Below are positions 17,938 to 26,852 of a DNA stretch of 64,000 nucleotides, one piece after another. The notes beneath the pieces were generated by a model. That model was not told the origin of the DNA, ran no database searches, and saw nothing but the letters and a program-made list of their open reading frames with translations. The DNA is from CAIKZZ01 sp035604595 (GTDB lineage: Bacteria > Pseudomonadota > Gammaproteobacteria > Steroidobacterales > Steroidobacteraceae), in the NCBI GenBank assembly GCA_035604595.1, contig DATNIE010000028.1:37503-101502 (forward strand), written 5' to 3'. Numbering within the stretch: position 1 is the first letter of the stretch; the number at the start of each line of letters is the position of its first letter. Made by a program: the position numbers and the translations under genes.

Positions 17938-18654
17938 TCAGCCGGTGAAGAAGCCCATCTTGACCCCGGCCAGCGTGATCACGTCGTTGTCGGCGAGGCG
18001 CCTCGCCTGGGCGCCGATCGGCGTGCCGTTGACCAGCGGGAAATCGTCCGGCTTGCCGGCGTCGACGTGCACGAGGTAGAAGCCGTCGGCGCGGCGCGTG
18101 ATGGCGGCGACCTGGACGCCCGGACGTCCGAGCGTGGTCAGCGCCTTCACGAGTTCGAGCTCGCGGCCGGCAAAGGTCCCGGACAGCACCTGCAGCTTCG
18201 CCTTCGGCGGCGCGACCGGGCCGCCGCCGGCGCCGTCGCCGCGCGCGGCGGGCGCCGCGCGCACCGGCTCCGGTTCCGCCTTCGTGGCGCGGACCCGCTC
18301 CTCGATCGCGGCCGACGGGTTGATCACCATCGTCTTCTCGAACTCGTCGGGCTCGCTCTCGGCGGCCTGGTTGTCGATGAAACGCAGCTGGTGGTGGCCG
18401 CAGGTGATCACATCGCCGTGCTGCAGCGCGTGCTTCTTGATCAGCTTGCCGTTGACGTAGGTGCCGTTGGTGCTGTTCAGATCCTCGAGGAACGAGTCGT
18501 TGAGGATGTTGATGATGAGCGCGTGGTGGCCGCTGACGGCCGCATTGTCGATGCGCACGTCATTGTCTGGGAGGCGGCCGATCGTGTACCGCTCCTTGTT
18601 CATGTTGTACTCGGCGAGGACCTGACTATCCAAGCTGAGAAGCAATCTAGCCAT
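17938..18654 (-). CDS. FHA-domain protein (two FHA domains)
   Basis: A 238-residue phosphothreonine-reading protein. The first FHA domain (about residues 20-92) has YTIGRLPDNDVRID, the Ser/His pair in AAVSGHHALI and the conserved LEDLNSTNGTYVNG. A linker carries FEKTMVINP, a likely kinase target Thr, and is rich in Ala/Pro. The C-terminal 85 residues resemble a second, degenerate FHA fold (TLGRPGVQVAAITRRADGF...LVNGTPIG). It is cotranscribed with a PP2C phosphatase and a Ser/Thr kinase just upstream, so it is a probable substrate or adaptor of that kinase. Confidence 0.87.
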   Translation of the reverse strand: MARLLLSLDSQVLAEYNMNKERYTIGRLPDNDVRIDNAAVSGHHALIINILNDSFLEDLNSTNGTYVNGKLIKKHALQHGDVITCGHHQLRFIDNQAAESEPDEFEKTMVINPSAAIEERVRATKAEPEPVRAAPAARGDGAGGGPVAPPKAKLQVLSGTFAGRELELVKALTTLGRPGVQVAAITRRADGFYLVHVDAGKPDDFPLVNGTPIGAQARRLADNDVITLAGVKMGFFTG

Positions 18655-18675
18655 GAAACGTCGTCCTTACGTGCG

Positions 18676-19506
18676 TCAACCGAACCAGCTCAAGATTCTG
18701 TTAAGTATGCCTCGCCGTGCGGGGAACGAGTCAATGACTTCGGTCACGATCACGGAGATGTTGTCCCGACCGCCATGGTCGTTCGACAGCGTGATCAGCT
18801 GTTGAGCGGCCGTGTCAAGATTATCATTGAACGTGTTGATTGTTAAGTGAATATCCTCATCTTCCACCATGTCGGACAAGCCGTCCGAGCACAGCACGTA
18901 CTGGTCGCCCTTCTCGACGGGGTGCTCGTGGATCTCGATCTCGACCGACGGCTCGACCCCGAGCGCGCGCGTCACGTAGTTCTTGTTGGTCGACCGCGCA
19001 GCCTCCTCCTGTGAGTAAAAGCCCCGGTCCACGAGCTCCTGGAGCAGGGAGTGGTCCATCGTCAGGCGCTCGAACCGCTCGCCGCGCATGCGGTAGAGCC
19101 GCGAGTCGCCCACGTGGGCGGTCGTGACCTTGTCGTCGTAGAAGAGGGCCGCGACGACCGTGGTGCCCATTCCCTCGCACTGCGGCTGGGTCTTGGAGGT
19201 CTGGTGGATGATCTTGTTGGCTCGAAGGATGGCGTCCCTGAGGATGATGCTGGTTCGCATGTACCCGGTGGTCCGGTCGACGCCATCGAGGTGCTGGTCC
19301 TGGAACGCCTCACGCACGAGATTGACGATCGTCTTGACTGCGATCCCGCTCGCGACCTCGCCGGCGTTGTAGCCGCCCATGCCGTCGGCCAGCACGTACA
19401 GGCCGATCTCCGGCTCGACGCCAATCGTGTCCTCGTTGTGCTCCCGCACGCGTCCGGTATCCGTGAGCGCGACGCTCTTGACCTTGTTGCGCATGTCCAG
19501 GCTCAC
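18676..19506 (-). CDS. PP2C-family protein serine/threonine phosphatase
   Basis: A 276-residue PP2C (PPM) phosphatase, metal dependent. The metal-binding signatures are visible: TDTGRVREHNEDT, LYVLADGMGGYNAGEVAS, GMGTTVVAAL, AHVGDSRLYRMR, LCSDGLSDMV and DNISVIV. It starts at GTG overlapping the kinase stop (GTGA), with ATG 19494 as an alternative four codons in. It should reverse phosphorylation by the kinase encoded directly upstream. The C-terminus GILNRILSWFG is short and hydrophobic and might contact the membrane. Confidence 0.92.
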   Translation of the reverse strand: MSLDMRNKVKSVALTDTGRVREHNEDTIGVEPEIGLYVLADGMGGYNAGEVASGIAVKTIVNLVREAFQDQHLDGVDRTTGYMRTSIILRDAILRANKIIHQTSKTQPQCEGMGTTVVAALFYDDKVTTAHVGDSRLYRMRGERFERLTMDHSLLQELVDRGFYSQEEAARSTNKNYVTRALGVEPSVEIEIHEHPVEKGDQYVLCSDGLSDMVEDEDIHLTINTFNDNLDTAAQQLITLSNDHGGRDNISVIVTEVIDSFPARRGILNRILSWFG

Positions 19507-21752
19507 GCGGCGAGCGCCCGCGCGCAGGTCCTGACGGCGGCCGCCATCTCGCCCCCGGTCTGAAAGCGCGCCGCCGGGTCCTTCTGCAGGGCCCGGTCGA
19601 TGATCGCTGACACGCAGGCGGGGAGGTCTGGGCGGATGGTCCGGAGCGGCGGGGGCGGTGCGTTGGCGATCCTATCCATGAGTCCGGTCATCGAGTCCGC
19701 CCGGAACGGAAGCTGCCCGGTCGTCAGCTGAAATAACGTAACACCGAGCGCGAACAAGTCGGTGCGTCCGGTCACATTCCGTCCCTCGAGCTGCTCCGGG
19801 GCCATGAACGAGGGCGTACCGAGCACGATGCCGCTGCGGGTCGCGCTCGAGTTCGTCAGGCGCGCGATGCCGAAATCGGTGATCTTGGTCTCGAGCGTCT
19901 GCGGATCGAACATGACGTTGGCCGGCTTGATGTCCCGGTGGATCACGTTCTGGGCGTGCGCGTAGTCGAGCGCATCGGCGATCCGCGCAACGACCTCGAG
20001 AGCCTGGGACGGCGGCAGCAGGCGGTCGGACGCCGCGTACTCGCTCAGGAGCCTGCCGTTCAAGTACTCCATCGCGATCCAGGCAATTCCGCCGTCCTCG
20101 CCCGCATCGTGCACCGTCACGATCCCGGGATGCTTCAGGCGCCCGGCCATCTCGGCTTCGCGGAAGAACCGTTCGCGTGCCTCGGCGAGCTCGGTCTCGG
20201 TGAACTCCTCGACGATCGGGATCGCCTTGATCGCGACGACGCGATTGATCCGCGGGTCGCGGCCGAGGTAGACGGTGCCCATCGCGCCGCGCCCGAGCTC
20301 GCGCTCGAGCTCGTAGCGGCCGAGCTTCGGCTTCGAGGGCTTCTTCGCCCGGCCCAGCAGCACGTCGGCGACGTCCGACGGCGTCGGCTCGACGCGGCGT
20401 GCCTCGAGGGTCTGGCTGATGTTGCGCAGCGAGGGGGCGGGCGCCGGACCCGGAGCCGCCGGCGGGGAGCGCCCGGCGGAGGCGGCCGAGCCCTTCGGAG
20501 CGGGCGGCGTGGCGGCATAACGCTGCCACGGCGGCTCGGTCGCCACCGCGCGTGCGCGGGGGCTTGGCGCATCCGGCACCACCCAGACGGCGAGCGTGGC
20601 GAGGACGAGTCCGAGGGACGCCTCGAGCAGCGGTATCCAGACGCGCGCCTCGGCGAGCAGCACGAGTTCGGCAGCGATGAGCACGAACGCCGTGAACAGC
20701 ACCGCGGCCGCGCGCGGGGCCGGGGAGAGCGCCGGCGCCGCGAGCGCGGCGAAGGCGATCGCGGCGAGCAGCAGCACGAAGGTTGCGAGCCGTGCGAGGC
20801 GCGCCCGGACGAAGTAGCTGCCCGATTCGAGACTCGTCAGGCGCTGGGCGAGCGCCTCGCCGAGCGTGAGCCCCGGGCCGGTCGGCGTCGCGATCAGCGC
20901 GGTGCCGCGGCCGATGACTAGGATCTGCTGCGCGAGCTGGGTCACAGCAACCCGGCCGGCCGCGAGGTCGGCGAGCGTGACCGACGGTGTGCCGCCCTGC
21001 TCGCCGGCCCGCCGGCCGTACTGGGGCACCCAGCCGCTCGCGGAGTCGGTGCGCAGCAGCGTCTCGCCGACCCGGATGCCCTGCGGAGTCATCCGCGCAT
21101 CGGCCAGGCTCGCGCCGTGGGCCGCGAGCCAGGCCGCGAAGGTTGCGGACGGTGCGGAGGGCCGGGGGCCGAGGCGGCCGAGGAGGCGGTCGCGCCGTGC
21201 GACCCCGTCGGCATCGGGGGCCGCCGCAGGCTCGATTCCGATGCCGCGCGCGGCGCTCGCAAAGCGCTCGAGCGGCGTCGCGGTGGGGGTGCCGAGCAGC
21301 ACGACATTCCCGGCGGCCCGGATCGCCCGTTCGAGCTGCGCGTCGTGGTCGAGTTCGGCGGCCCAGGCCGTCAGACGCGCCCGCATGGATGGATCGGGCG
21401 AGGAGTCCACACCCTCCAGAAATGAGCGGACGCGGGCGAGATCGGCGCTGTCGCTCGACTGCTCGAGCGGCACGGCAAGCAAGATCGCCCGGGCACCGGC
21501 GAGGTGCGCGGCATCGATCGCATGGGCCAGGTCGCCGCGCAGGCGTCCGGTGTCAGCGGTCCCCTCGCCGGTGTCGGCCCAGAGCACCCGCCCACCCTCG
21601 GACGCGTTCTCGGCCCCCTGCAGCAGGGCGAGTGGCAGGCCCGCGAGGCGGGCCTCGAAGTCCCGTGCCGGCCAGAGCAGAAGCCCGGCCGCGAGTCCGA
21701 TGACCACCGTCGCGACCGCCAGCGGACGAAAAAGGGGATGGGTTTGCATCAA
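19503..21752 (-). CDS. Membrane Ser/Thr protein kinase with CHASE2-like sensor
   Basis: A 749-residue membrane kinase. An N-terminal helix (residues 10-28) is followed by about 290 residues of extracytoplasmic sensor resembling CHASE2, including ARAILLAVPLEQ, AIRAAGNVVLLG and GYFxR-like GSYFVRARLARL before the helices. Three membrane segments follow near residues 320-395, then an Ala/Pro linker. A Hanks-type kinase domain runs from about residue 480 with GRGAMGTVYLGRD, VAIKAI, HRDIKPANVMFD, TDFGIARL and MAPEQLEG. All catalytic residues are present. The signal sensed is unknown. It is first in a kinase-phosphatase-FHA operon and divergent from radA. Confidence 0.92.
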   Translation of the reverse strand: MMQTHPLFRPLAVATVVIGLAAGLLLWPARDFEARLAGLPLALLQGAENASEGGRVLWADTGEGTADTGRLRGDLAHAIDAAHLAGARAILLAVPLEQSSDSADLARVRSFLEGVDSSPDPSMRARLTAWAAELDHDAQLERAIRAAGNVVLLGTPTATPLERFASAARGIGIEPAAAPDADGVARRDRLLGRLGPRPSAPSATFAAWLAAHGASLADARMTPQGIRVGETLLRTDSASGWVPQYGRRAGEQGGTPSVTLADLAAGRVAVTQLAQQILVIGRGTALIATPTGPGLTLGEALAQRLTSLESGSYFVRARLARLATFVLLLAAIAFAALAAPALSPAPRAAAVLFTAFVLIAAELVLLAEARVWIPLLEASLGLVLATLAVWVVPDAPSPRARAVATEPPWQRYAATPPAPKGSAASAGRSPPAAPGPAPAPSLRNISQTLEARRVEPTPSDVADVLLGRAKKPSKPKLGRYELERELGRGAMGTVYLGRDPRINRVVAIKAIPIVEEFTETELAEARERFFREAEMAGRLKHPGIVTVHDAGEDGGIAWIAMEYLNGRLLSEYAASDRLLPPSQALEVVARIADALDYAHAQNVIHRDIKPANVMFDPQTLETKITDFGIARLTNSSATRSGIVLGTPSFMAPEQLEGRNVTGRTDLFALGVTLFQLTTGQLPFRADSMTGLMDRIANAPPPPLRTIRPDLPACVSAIIDRALQKDPAARFQTGGEMAAAVRTCARALAA

Positions 21753-21854
21753 CCGCTGCTTTCCACGACGCCGGCGAGTCTAGCGGAGCCGGGCCGTCGC
21801 GTCGCGGGGCGCGTCACGGTCGCGGCAAAAAGGGGCTCTGTTAGCATCTCCCCG

Positions 21855-23219
21855 GTGAACAGCCGGTCCCGGACGGTGTACGTGTGCAGCGCCTGTGGCG
21901 ATGCGGCGCCCAAGTGGCAGGGCCAGTGCCCGGCGTGCGGGGAGTGGAACACGCTGTCTGCGCTCAGCGCGCCGAGAGCGGCCGCCAGCCGGGGCGCCGC
22001 GCGCACCGCCCCGCCGCAGCCGGCCAGCGCGCGCACGCTCGGGGCGGACGGAACCGAGGACGCACAGCGCCTGCCGACCGGCTCCGCCGAGTTCGACCGG
22101 GTGCTCGGCGGCGGGCTGGTCGCGGGCTCCGTCACGCTGATCGGCGGCGATCCGGGAATCGGCAAGTCGACGCTGTTGCTGCAGGCGGCCGCCGCGGTCG
22201 CGGCCGAGGTCCCGGTCCTGTATGCCACCGGCGAGGAGAGCCTCAAGCAAGTCGGCCTCAGGGCCCGGCGCCTCGGGCTCGGCCAGGCGCCGCTCGGATT
22301 GCTGGCCGAGACCGAGGTCGAGGCGGTGATCGCCGCGGCCGAGACCGGCTTGGCGCGCCTGCTGATCATCGACTCGATCCAGACGATGGCGAGCCGGGAG
22401 GTCGAGGCGAGCCCGGGATCGGTGTCCCAATTGCGCGAGTCCGCTGCCCGCTTCATCGCCCACGCCAAGCGCAGCGGCACGGCCGTCGTGCTGATCGGCC
22501 ACGTGACCAAGGAAGGGGTCATCGCCGGTCCGCGCGTGCTCGAGCACCTGGTCGACACCGTGTTGTATTTCGAGAGCGACGCCGGCACTCGCTTCAGGGT
22601 CGTGCGCACGATCAAGAACCGGTTCGGCGCCGCCAACGAGATCGGCGTGTTCGCGATGGACGAGCACGGGCTCAAGGCAGTCAAGAACCCGTCCGCGATC
22701 TTCCTGTCGCGCCACGCCACGCCGGTGCCGGGAAGCCTTGTCACCGTGACCTGCGAGGGCACGCGCCCGATGCTGATCGAGGTGCAGGCACTCGTCGATG
22801 ACTCGCGCGCGCAGCTGCCGCGCCGCGTCGCCGTCGGCATCGACGCAAACCGCCTGTCGCTGCTGATCGCCGTGCTGCACCGGCACGGCCGCATCGCGCT
22901 GCACGCGCACGATGTGTACGTCAACGTCGTCGGGGGGGTGCGGGTCGAGGAGACGGCCGCGGACCTCGCCGTGCTGCTGACGGCGGTATCGAGCCTCGAG
23001 AGCCGGGCGCTGCCGCAGGACCTCGTCGTGTTCGGCGAGCTCGGGCTCGCCGGCGAGATCCGGCCGGTGCCGTTCGGCGAGGAGCGGCTGCGCGAGGCGG
23101 CCAAGCACGGCTTTCACCGCGCGATCGTGCCGTCGGGCAATGCGCCGCGAAAGCCGATCGAGGGACTCGCCGTGACTCAAGTGAGGCGGCTCGAGGAGGC
23201 CCTCGCCGCCGCGCGCTGA
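21855..23219 (+). CDS. radA: DNA repair protein RadA
   Basis: A 454-residue RecA-like recombination factor that drives branch migration. It has an N-terminal C4 zinc finger (VCSACGDAAPKWQGQCPACGEW), the RecA core with Walker A GGDPGIGKSTLL, ATGEES, the RadA-specific KNRFG motif, and a C-terminal Lon-protease-like domain ending near PLRRAxxHGF-type EAAKHGFHRAIVP. The GTG start lies directly before the zinc finger. Longer upstream frame sequence is not conserved. The length matches E. coli RadA (460). It is convergent with the CorC-like gene, six bases from its stop. Confidence 0.95.
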   Translation: MNSRSRTVYVCSACGDAAPKWQGQCPACGEWNTLSALSAPRAAASRGAARTAPPQPASARTLGADGTEDAQRLPTGSAEFDRVLGGGLVAGSVTLIGGDPGIGKSTLLLQAAAAVAAEVPVLYATGEESLKQVGLRARRLGLGQAPLGLLAETEVEAVIAAAETGLARLLIIDSIQTMASREVEASPGSVSQLRESAARFIAHAKRSGTAVVLIGHVTKEGVIAGPRVLEHLVDTVLYFESDAGTRFRVVRTIKNRFGAANEIGVFAMDEHGLKAVKNPSAIFLSRHATPVPGSLVTVTCEGTRPMLIEVQALVDDSRAQLPRRVAVGIDANRLSLLIAVLHRHGRIALHAHDVYVNVVGGVRVEETAADLAVLLTAVSSLESRALPQDLVVFGELGLAGEIRPVPFGEERLREAAKHGFHRAIVPSGNAPRKPIEGLAVTQVRRLEEALAAAR

Positions 23220-23225
23220 GCTCAA

Positions 23226-24494
23226 TCAGCGGTCCTTGGCCGGCCAGATGCGCACCGTCTTGATCGCGTTGTCGGCGATCTGCAGCACCTCGACCGCGTG
23301 GCCCTGGAGCTTGAGCGCAGTGCCCGGCTGGGGGATGGTCTCCAGGTACTCGAGGATCAGCCCGTTCAGGGTCTTCGGGCCCGCGGTCGGCAGCGTCCAG
23401 CCGAGCGCACGGTTGAGCGAGCGCACCGTCGTGCTGCCGGACACCACGTAGCTGCCATCGCCCTCCGCCCGCACGTCGCGCCTGAGGCCGTACGGCAGCG
23501 TCGTGAACTCCCCGACGATCTCCTCGAGAATGTCCTCGATCGTCACGAGGCCCTGCACGTCGCCATACTCATCGACCACGTACGCGTGGCGCCGCTGGTT
23601 CTGCTGGAAGGCGACCAGCTGCTGGTTGAGCGTCGTGCCTTCCGGCACGTAGTAGGGCTCGCGCTGGCGCGCAATGCGCTCGAGGCTGGCGCGATCGAGC
23701 GAGCCGCGCGCGAGCTCGCGCGCGACCCGCTTCATGTGCAGCACGCCGACGATGTGGTCGAGGTCGCCCTCGTAGACCGGCACCCGGGTGTGCTGGGCCT
23801 CGCGCAGTGCCGCCCGGATCCGGTCCCAGTCATCGTTGAGGTTGATCCCGCCGACCTCGCTGCGCGGGACCATGATCTCGTCGACGCTGATCTTCTCGAG
23901 GTCGAGAATGCTGACCAGCATCTGCTGGTGCTTGAGCGGAATCAGCGCCCCGGCCTCGGCGACCACGGTCCTGAGCTCGTCGGCCGACAGCGAGTGCGTC
24001 GCAACCCGCGCGGCCGATACGCCCACGAGCCGGAACAAGGCGTTGGTGATGCCGATGATCAGCCAGATCAGCGGGTAGGTAATCCACAAGAGCGGCCGGT
24101 AGACGAACGAGGCGGGCAGCGCCAGGCGCTCGGCATTGAGCGCCCCGTAGGTCTTCGGTCCCACCTCGCAGAACAACAGCAGCACGAGCGTCAGCCCGCC
24201 GTTCGCCAGCGCGAGCCACTGCTCGCCGGCAAACTTGAGCGTCAGCAGCGTCACGATCGCGGCCGCCGCGACATTGGCGAGCGTATTGCCGAGCAGCATC
24301 ACGCCGATCAGCCGGTCGGGGCGGGCGAGGAGGCGCTCGGCGAGACGGGCGCCGGCGTGGCCCTGCTGTGCGAGGTGGCGGAGCCGGTAGCGGTTGACGC
24401 TCATCAGCGCCGTCTCGGAGCTCGCGAAGAACGCCGACAGCACGACGCTGACCGCGAGGCCGGCGGCCGCAAGGCCCACGGGAAAGTCGTTCAT
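23226..24494 (-). CDS. CNNM/CorC-HlyC family membrane protein (YfjD-like)
   Basis: A 422-residue protein with a CNNM (DUF21) membrane domain at residues 1-180, a CBS pair (MVPRSEVGGIN, then YVVDEYGDVQGLVTIEDILEEIVGE) and a C-terminal CorC_HlyC domain. ASSETALMSVNRYRLRHL and CEVGPKTYGA are conserved CNNM stretches. Family members are linked to Mg2+ and Co2+ efflux or magnesium balance. The old haemolysin name is misleading. It is immediately followed upstream by the CcsA-like gene (stop and start adjacent), the usual ypjD-yfjD pair near ffh in Gammaproteobacteria. Confidence 0.92.
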   Translation of the reverse strand: MNDFPVGLAAAGLAVSVVLSAFFASSETALMSVNRYRLRHLAQQGHAGARLAERLLARPDRLIGVMLLGNTLANVAAAAIVTLLTLKFAGEQWLALANGGLTLVLLLFCEVGPKTYGALNAERLALPASFVYRPLLWITYPLIWLIIGITNALFRLVGVSAARVATHSLSADELRTVVAEAGALIPLKHQQMLVSILDLEKISVDEIMVPRSEVGGINLNDDWDRIRAALREAQHTRVPVYEGDLDHIVGVLHMKRVARELARGSLDRASLERIARQREPYYVPEGTTLNQQLVAFQQNQRRHAYVVDEYGDVQGLVTIEDILEEIVGEFTTLPYGLRRDVRAEGDGSYVVSGSTTVRSLNRALGWTLPTAGPKTLNGLILEYLETIPQPGTALKLQGHAVEVLQIADNAIKTVRIWPAKDR

Positions 24495-25364
24495 TCAGCC
24501 CCAGTGGCGCCCGAGCAGGTTCTCGAGCACGAATTTGGTTCCGAAGTAGGCGAGCGCCAGGAAGAAGAAGCCGGCGATCGTGAACCAGAGCGCCTGCCGG
24601 CCGCGCCAGCCGAACCGGGCGCGGCCCCACAGCAGCACGCCAAACACCACCCAGGCGGTGACCGCCAGCGTGATTTTGTGGACGAGGTGCTGCGACAGCG
24701 CGTCGTGGACGAAAAACAGTCCGGTCAGCAGCGCCAGCGTCAGCACCACGAAGCCGCCGCCGAGCGCCCGGAACAGCGTCGTCTCCATCGTCTCCATCGG
24801 TGGCAGCAGCGCGAGCAGGCCGAGCGGCCGGCGGGTCCGGATGCGCGTGTCCTGCCAGGCGAGCAGCAGCACGACGACCGCGGCGATCGCGAGCCAGCCC
24901 GCGGCGAGCGCGGCGAGCGCGATGTGCGCGCTCACTTCCCACTGCGGCGTATGGATCTCGCTGAAGCCGGACAGGAGCCCGGTGCCCGTCGCCAGCACGC
25001 CGGCGAGCGCGAGCAGTGCCGACGGCAGCGCGCCGAGCGGCACGGCCGCCATCGCGGCCACCGCCGTCGCCGCGACCACCCAGCCGACCAGCGAGGCGCT
25101 GTCGGTGATCGCGAGCACGACTCCGCGGGGCGTGCGGATCGCTCCGAACAGGATGTAGGCGTGCACGACGACTCCGACCGCGGCTGCGGCGAGCCCCGCG
25201 GCGGAGCGCGCGACCGGGTCGGCGCGCGCCGCCCGGGCAACGAACACCGCCGCGAGCAGATACAGCGCGAGCGTCAGCAGGGACAACGCGATGTGGAAGG
25301 TCGCCAAGGCTGCCAGATGATTGCACAGCGGCGCAGGCTCGGGAAGCGCGCGCGCGGCCCGCAA
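24495..25364 (-). CDS. CcsA/YpjD-like inner-membrane protein
   Basis: A 289-residue protein with about eight membrane helices, of the cytochrome c assembly (CcsA/CcmC-like) superfamily in its YpjD branch. The segment HDALSQHLVHKITLAVTAWVVFGVLLWGRARFGWRG near the C-terminus carries the family His residues and the W/G-rich turn. Its role is not established. Heme or ubiquinone-linked functions have been suggested for relatives. The start is uncertain: TTG 25364 gives the longest form, but TTG 25307 begins right at the first helix and is more typical. It is divergent from ffh with under 40 bases between. Confidence 0.8.
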   Translation of the reverse strand: MRAARALPEPAPLCNHLAALATFHIALSLLTLALYLLAAVFVARAARADPVARSAAGLAAAAVGVVVHAYILFGAIRTPRGVVLAITDSASLVGWVVAATAVAAMAAVPLGALPSALLALAGVLATGTGLLSGFSEIHTPQWEVSAHIALAALAAGWLAIAAVVVLLLAWQDTRIRTRRPLGLLALLPPMETMETTLFRALGGGFVVLTLALLTGLFFVHDALSQHLVHKITLAVTAWVVFGVLLWGRARFGWRGRQALWFTIAGFFFLALAYFGTKFVLENLLGRHWG

Positions 25365-25368
25365 TCCC

Positions 25369-25374
25369 TATAAT
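25369..25374 (+). promoter_or_regulatory. -10 element (TATAAT) for ffh
   Basis: A perfect TATAAT, rare in this GC-rich DNA, 23 bases before the ffh ATG. No good -35 sits at the usual 16-18 base spacing. It would start transcription near 25381. Confidence 0.5.
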
Positions 25375-25397
25375 GCCGCCTTCCACGGAGCGCGCTG

Positions 25398-26759
25398 ATG
25401 TTCGACACACTCACCGAGCGGCTGGCCGGGGCCGTCGAGGCGTTGCGCGGTCGCGGCCGCGTGACCGAGGAGAATATCGGCGAGACGCTGCGCCAGGTGC
25501 GGATGGCGCTGATCGAGGCGGACGCGGCGGTCCCCGTCGTCAAGGCGTTCGTCGATGCAGTCAAGGTCCGCGCGCTCGGCGCCGAGGTCCAGAAGAGCCT
25601 GACGCCCGGGCAGGTATTCATCAAGATCCTGCACGATGAGCTCGTCAAGGTCATGGGCGAGCCCGCCCAGGGCCTCAGCCTCAGGGCCGAGCCGCCGGTG
25701 GTCGTGCTGCTCGCGGGCCTGCAGGGCGCGGGCAAGACGACCACCGCCGCCAAGCTCGCGCGCCTGCTGATGGGCGAGCGGAAAAAGCGCGTGCTGCTCG
25801 CGAGCACGGACATCTACCGGCCGGCGGCGATCACCCAGCTCGAGCAGCTGAGCCACCAGATCGGCGCAGGCTTCGTGACGGTGGCTCCGGGCGAGACGCC
25901 GCTCGCGATCGCCGCGCGCTCGCTCGCCGAGGCACGGCGCGGCGTGTACGACGTGCTCATCGTCGATACCGCCGGGCGGCTGCACATCGACCAGGCGATG
26001 ATGGATGAGGTGCAGGCGATCGATGCGCTCGTCAAACCCCACGAGCGGCTGTTCATCGTCGACAGCATGGCGGGCCAGGATGCGGTCAACGCCGCGCGCG
26101 CCTTCAACGCGGCGCTCGATCTGACGGGCATTATCCTGACCAAGGCCGACGGCGATGCACGCGGCGGCGCGGCGCTGTCCGTGCGCCAGGTCACCGGCAA
26201 GCCGATCCTTTACCTCGGTGTCGGCGAGAAGGTCGAGGCGCTGGAGCTCTTTCACCCCGAGCGGGTCGCCTCGCGCATCCTCGGCATGGGCGATGTGCTT
26301 TCGCTCGTCGAGCAGGTGCAGCGCGATGTGGACCGCGACAAGGCGGCCGGGCTCGCCGCCAAGCTCGCGAAGGGCAAAGGGTTCGACTTCAACGACCTGC
26401 GCGAGCAGATGCTGCAGCTCGAGAAGATGGGCGGCGTCGGGGCGCTGCTCGAGAAGCTGCCGGGCAAGCTGTCCCAGGCGGCCGCCCAGGCATCCGGACA
26501 GTTCGAGGGCCGGCAGGCCAAGCGGCAGATCGCGATGATCAACTCGATGACCCGCGAGGAGCGCAAAAAGCCGATGGTCATCGACGGCTCGCGCAAGCGC
26601 CGCATCGCCAACGGCGCCGGCGTGCAGGTGCAGGACGTCAACCGGCTGCTGCGCCAGTTTCTGCAGATGCAGAAGGCCATGAAACAGTTCTCGAAGGGCG
26701 GCGTCCGCGGGCTGATGCGCTCGCTCGGGGGGCGGCTGCCGCCCGGGTTCGGCCCCTAG
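25398..26759 (+). CDS. ffh: Signal recognition particle protein Ffh
   Basis: A 453-residue SRP54 GTPase that binds signal sequences on ribosomes and hands them to FtsY. Its order is the N helical bundle, the G domain (LLAGLQGAGKTTTAAKLA, ASTDIYRPAAI, VDTAGRLHID, TKADGDARGGAALS), and the M domain with Met-rich helices (QFLQMQKAMKQF). ExxMGGVGALLEKLPG is the conserved start of the M domain. Its RNA partner (4.5S RNA) is encoded at 55.2 kb in the same window. The next operon is rpsP-rimM-trmD-rplS, the usual gammaproteobacterial neighbour. Confidence 0.97.
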   Translation: MFDTLTERLAGAVEALRGRGRVTEENIGETLRQVRMALIEADAAVPVVKAFVDAVKVRALGAEVQKSLTPGQVFIKILHDELVKVMGEPAQGLSLRAEPPVVVLLAGLQGAGKTTTAAKLARLLMGERKKRVLLASTDIYRPAAITQLEQLSHQIGAGFVTVAPGETPLAIAARSLAEARRGVYDVLIVDTAGRLHIDQAMMDEVQAIDALVKPHERLFIVDSMAGQDAVNAARAFNAALDLTGIILTKADGDARGGAALSVRQVTGKPILYLGVGEKVEALELFHPERVASRILGMGDVLSLVEQVQRDVDRDKAAGLAAKLAKGKGFDFNDLREQMLQLEKMGGVGALLEKLPGKLSQAAAQASGQFEGRQAKRQIAMINSMTREERKKPMVIDGSRKRRIANGAGVQVQDVNRLLRQFLQMQKAMKQFSKGGVRGLMRSLGGRLPPGFGP

Positions 26760-26779
26760 CCCCGGTCAGTCGATTTGAG

Positions 26780-26785
26780 TAGAAT
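26780..26785 (+). promoter_or_regulatory. -10-like element (TAGAAT) for the rpsP operon
   Basis: TAGAAT lies 67 bases before rpsP, in the only non-coding gap between ffh and the ribosomal operon. The -35 side is weak. A GC-rich inverted repeat (GGCGGGC / GCCCTGCC) follows in the leader. Confidence 0.4.
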
Positions 26786-26852
26786 GCGCGGCTCTTTGGC
26801 GGCGGGCCAGCGCCCTGCCGTCCGCAACCAGACAGCCCGAGGATCTGAGCCG

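Noticed and set aside
23226..24494. Haemolysin or toxin gene
   Set aside because: The old HlyC/haemolysin label for CorC-like proteins is a misnomer. The domains are CNNM, CBS pair and CorC_HlyC, pointing to cation balance.
23298..25373. 691-codon plus-strand open frame opposite the CNNM and CcsA-like genes
   Set aside because: The minus-strand products have clear membrane and CBS domains; the plus frame has none.
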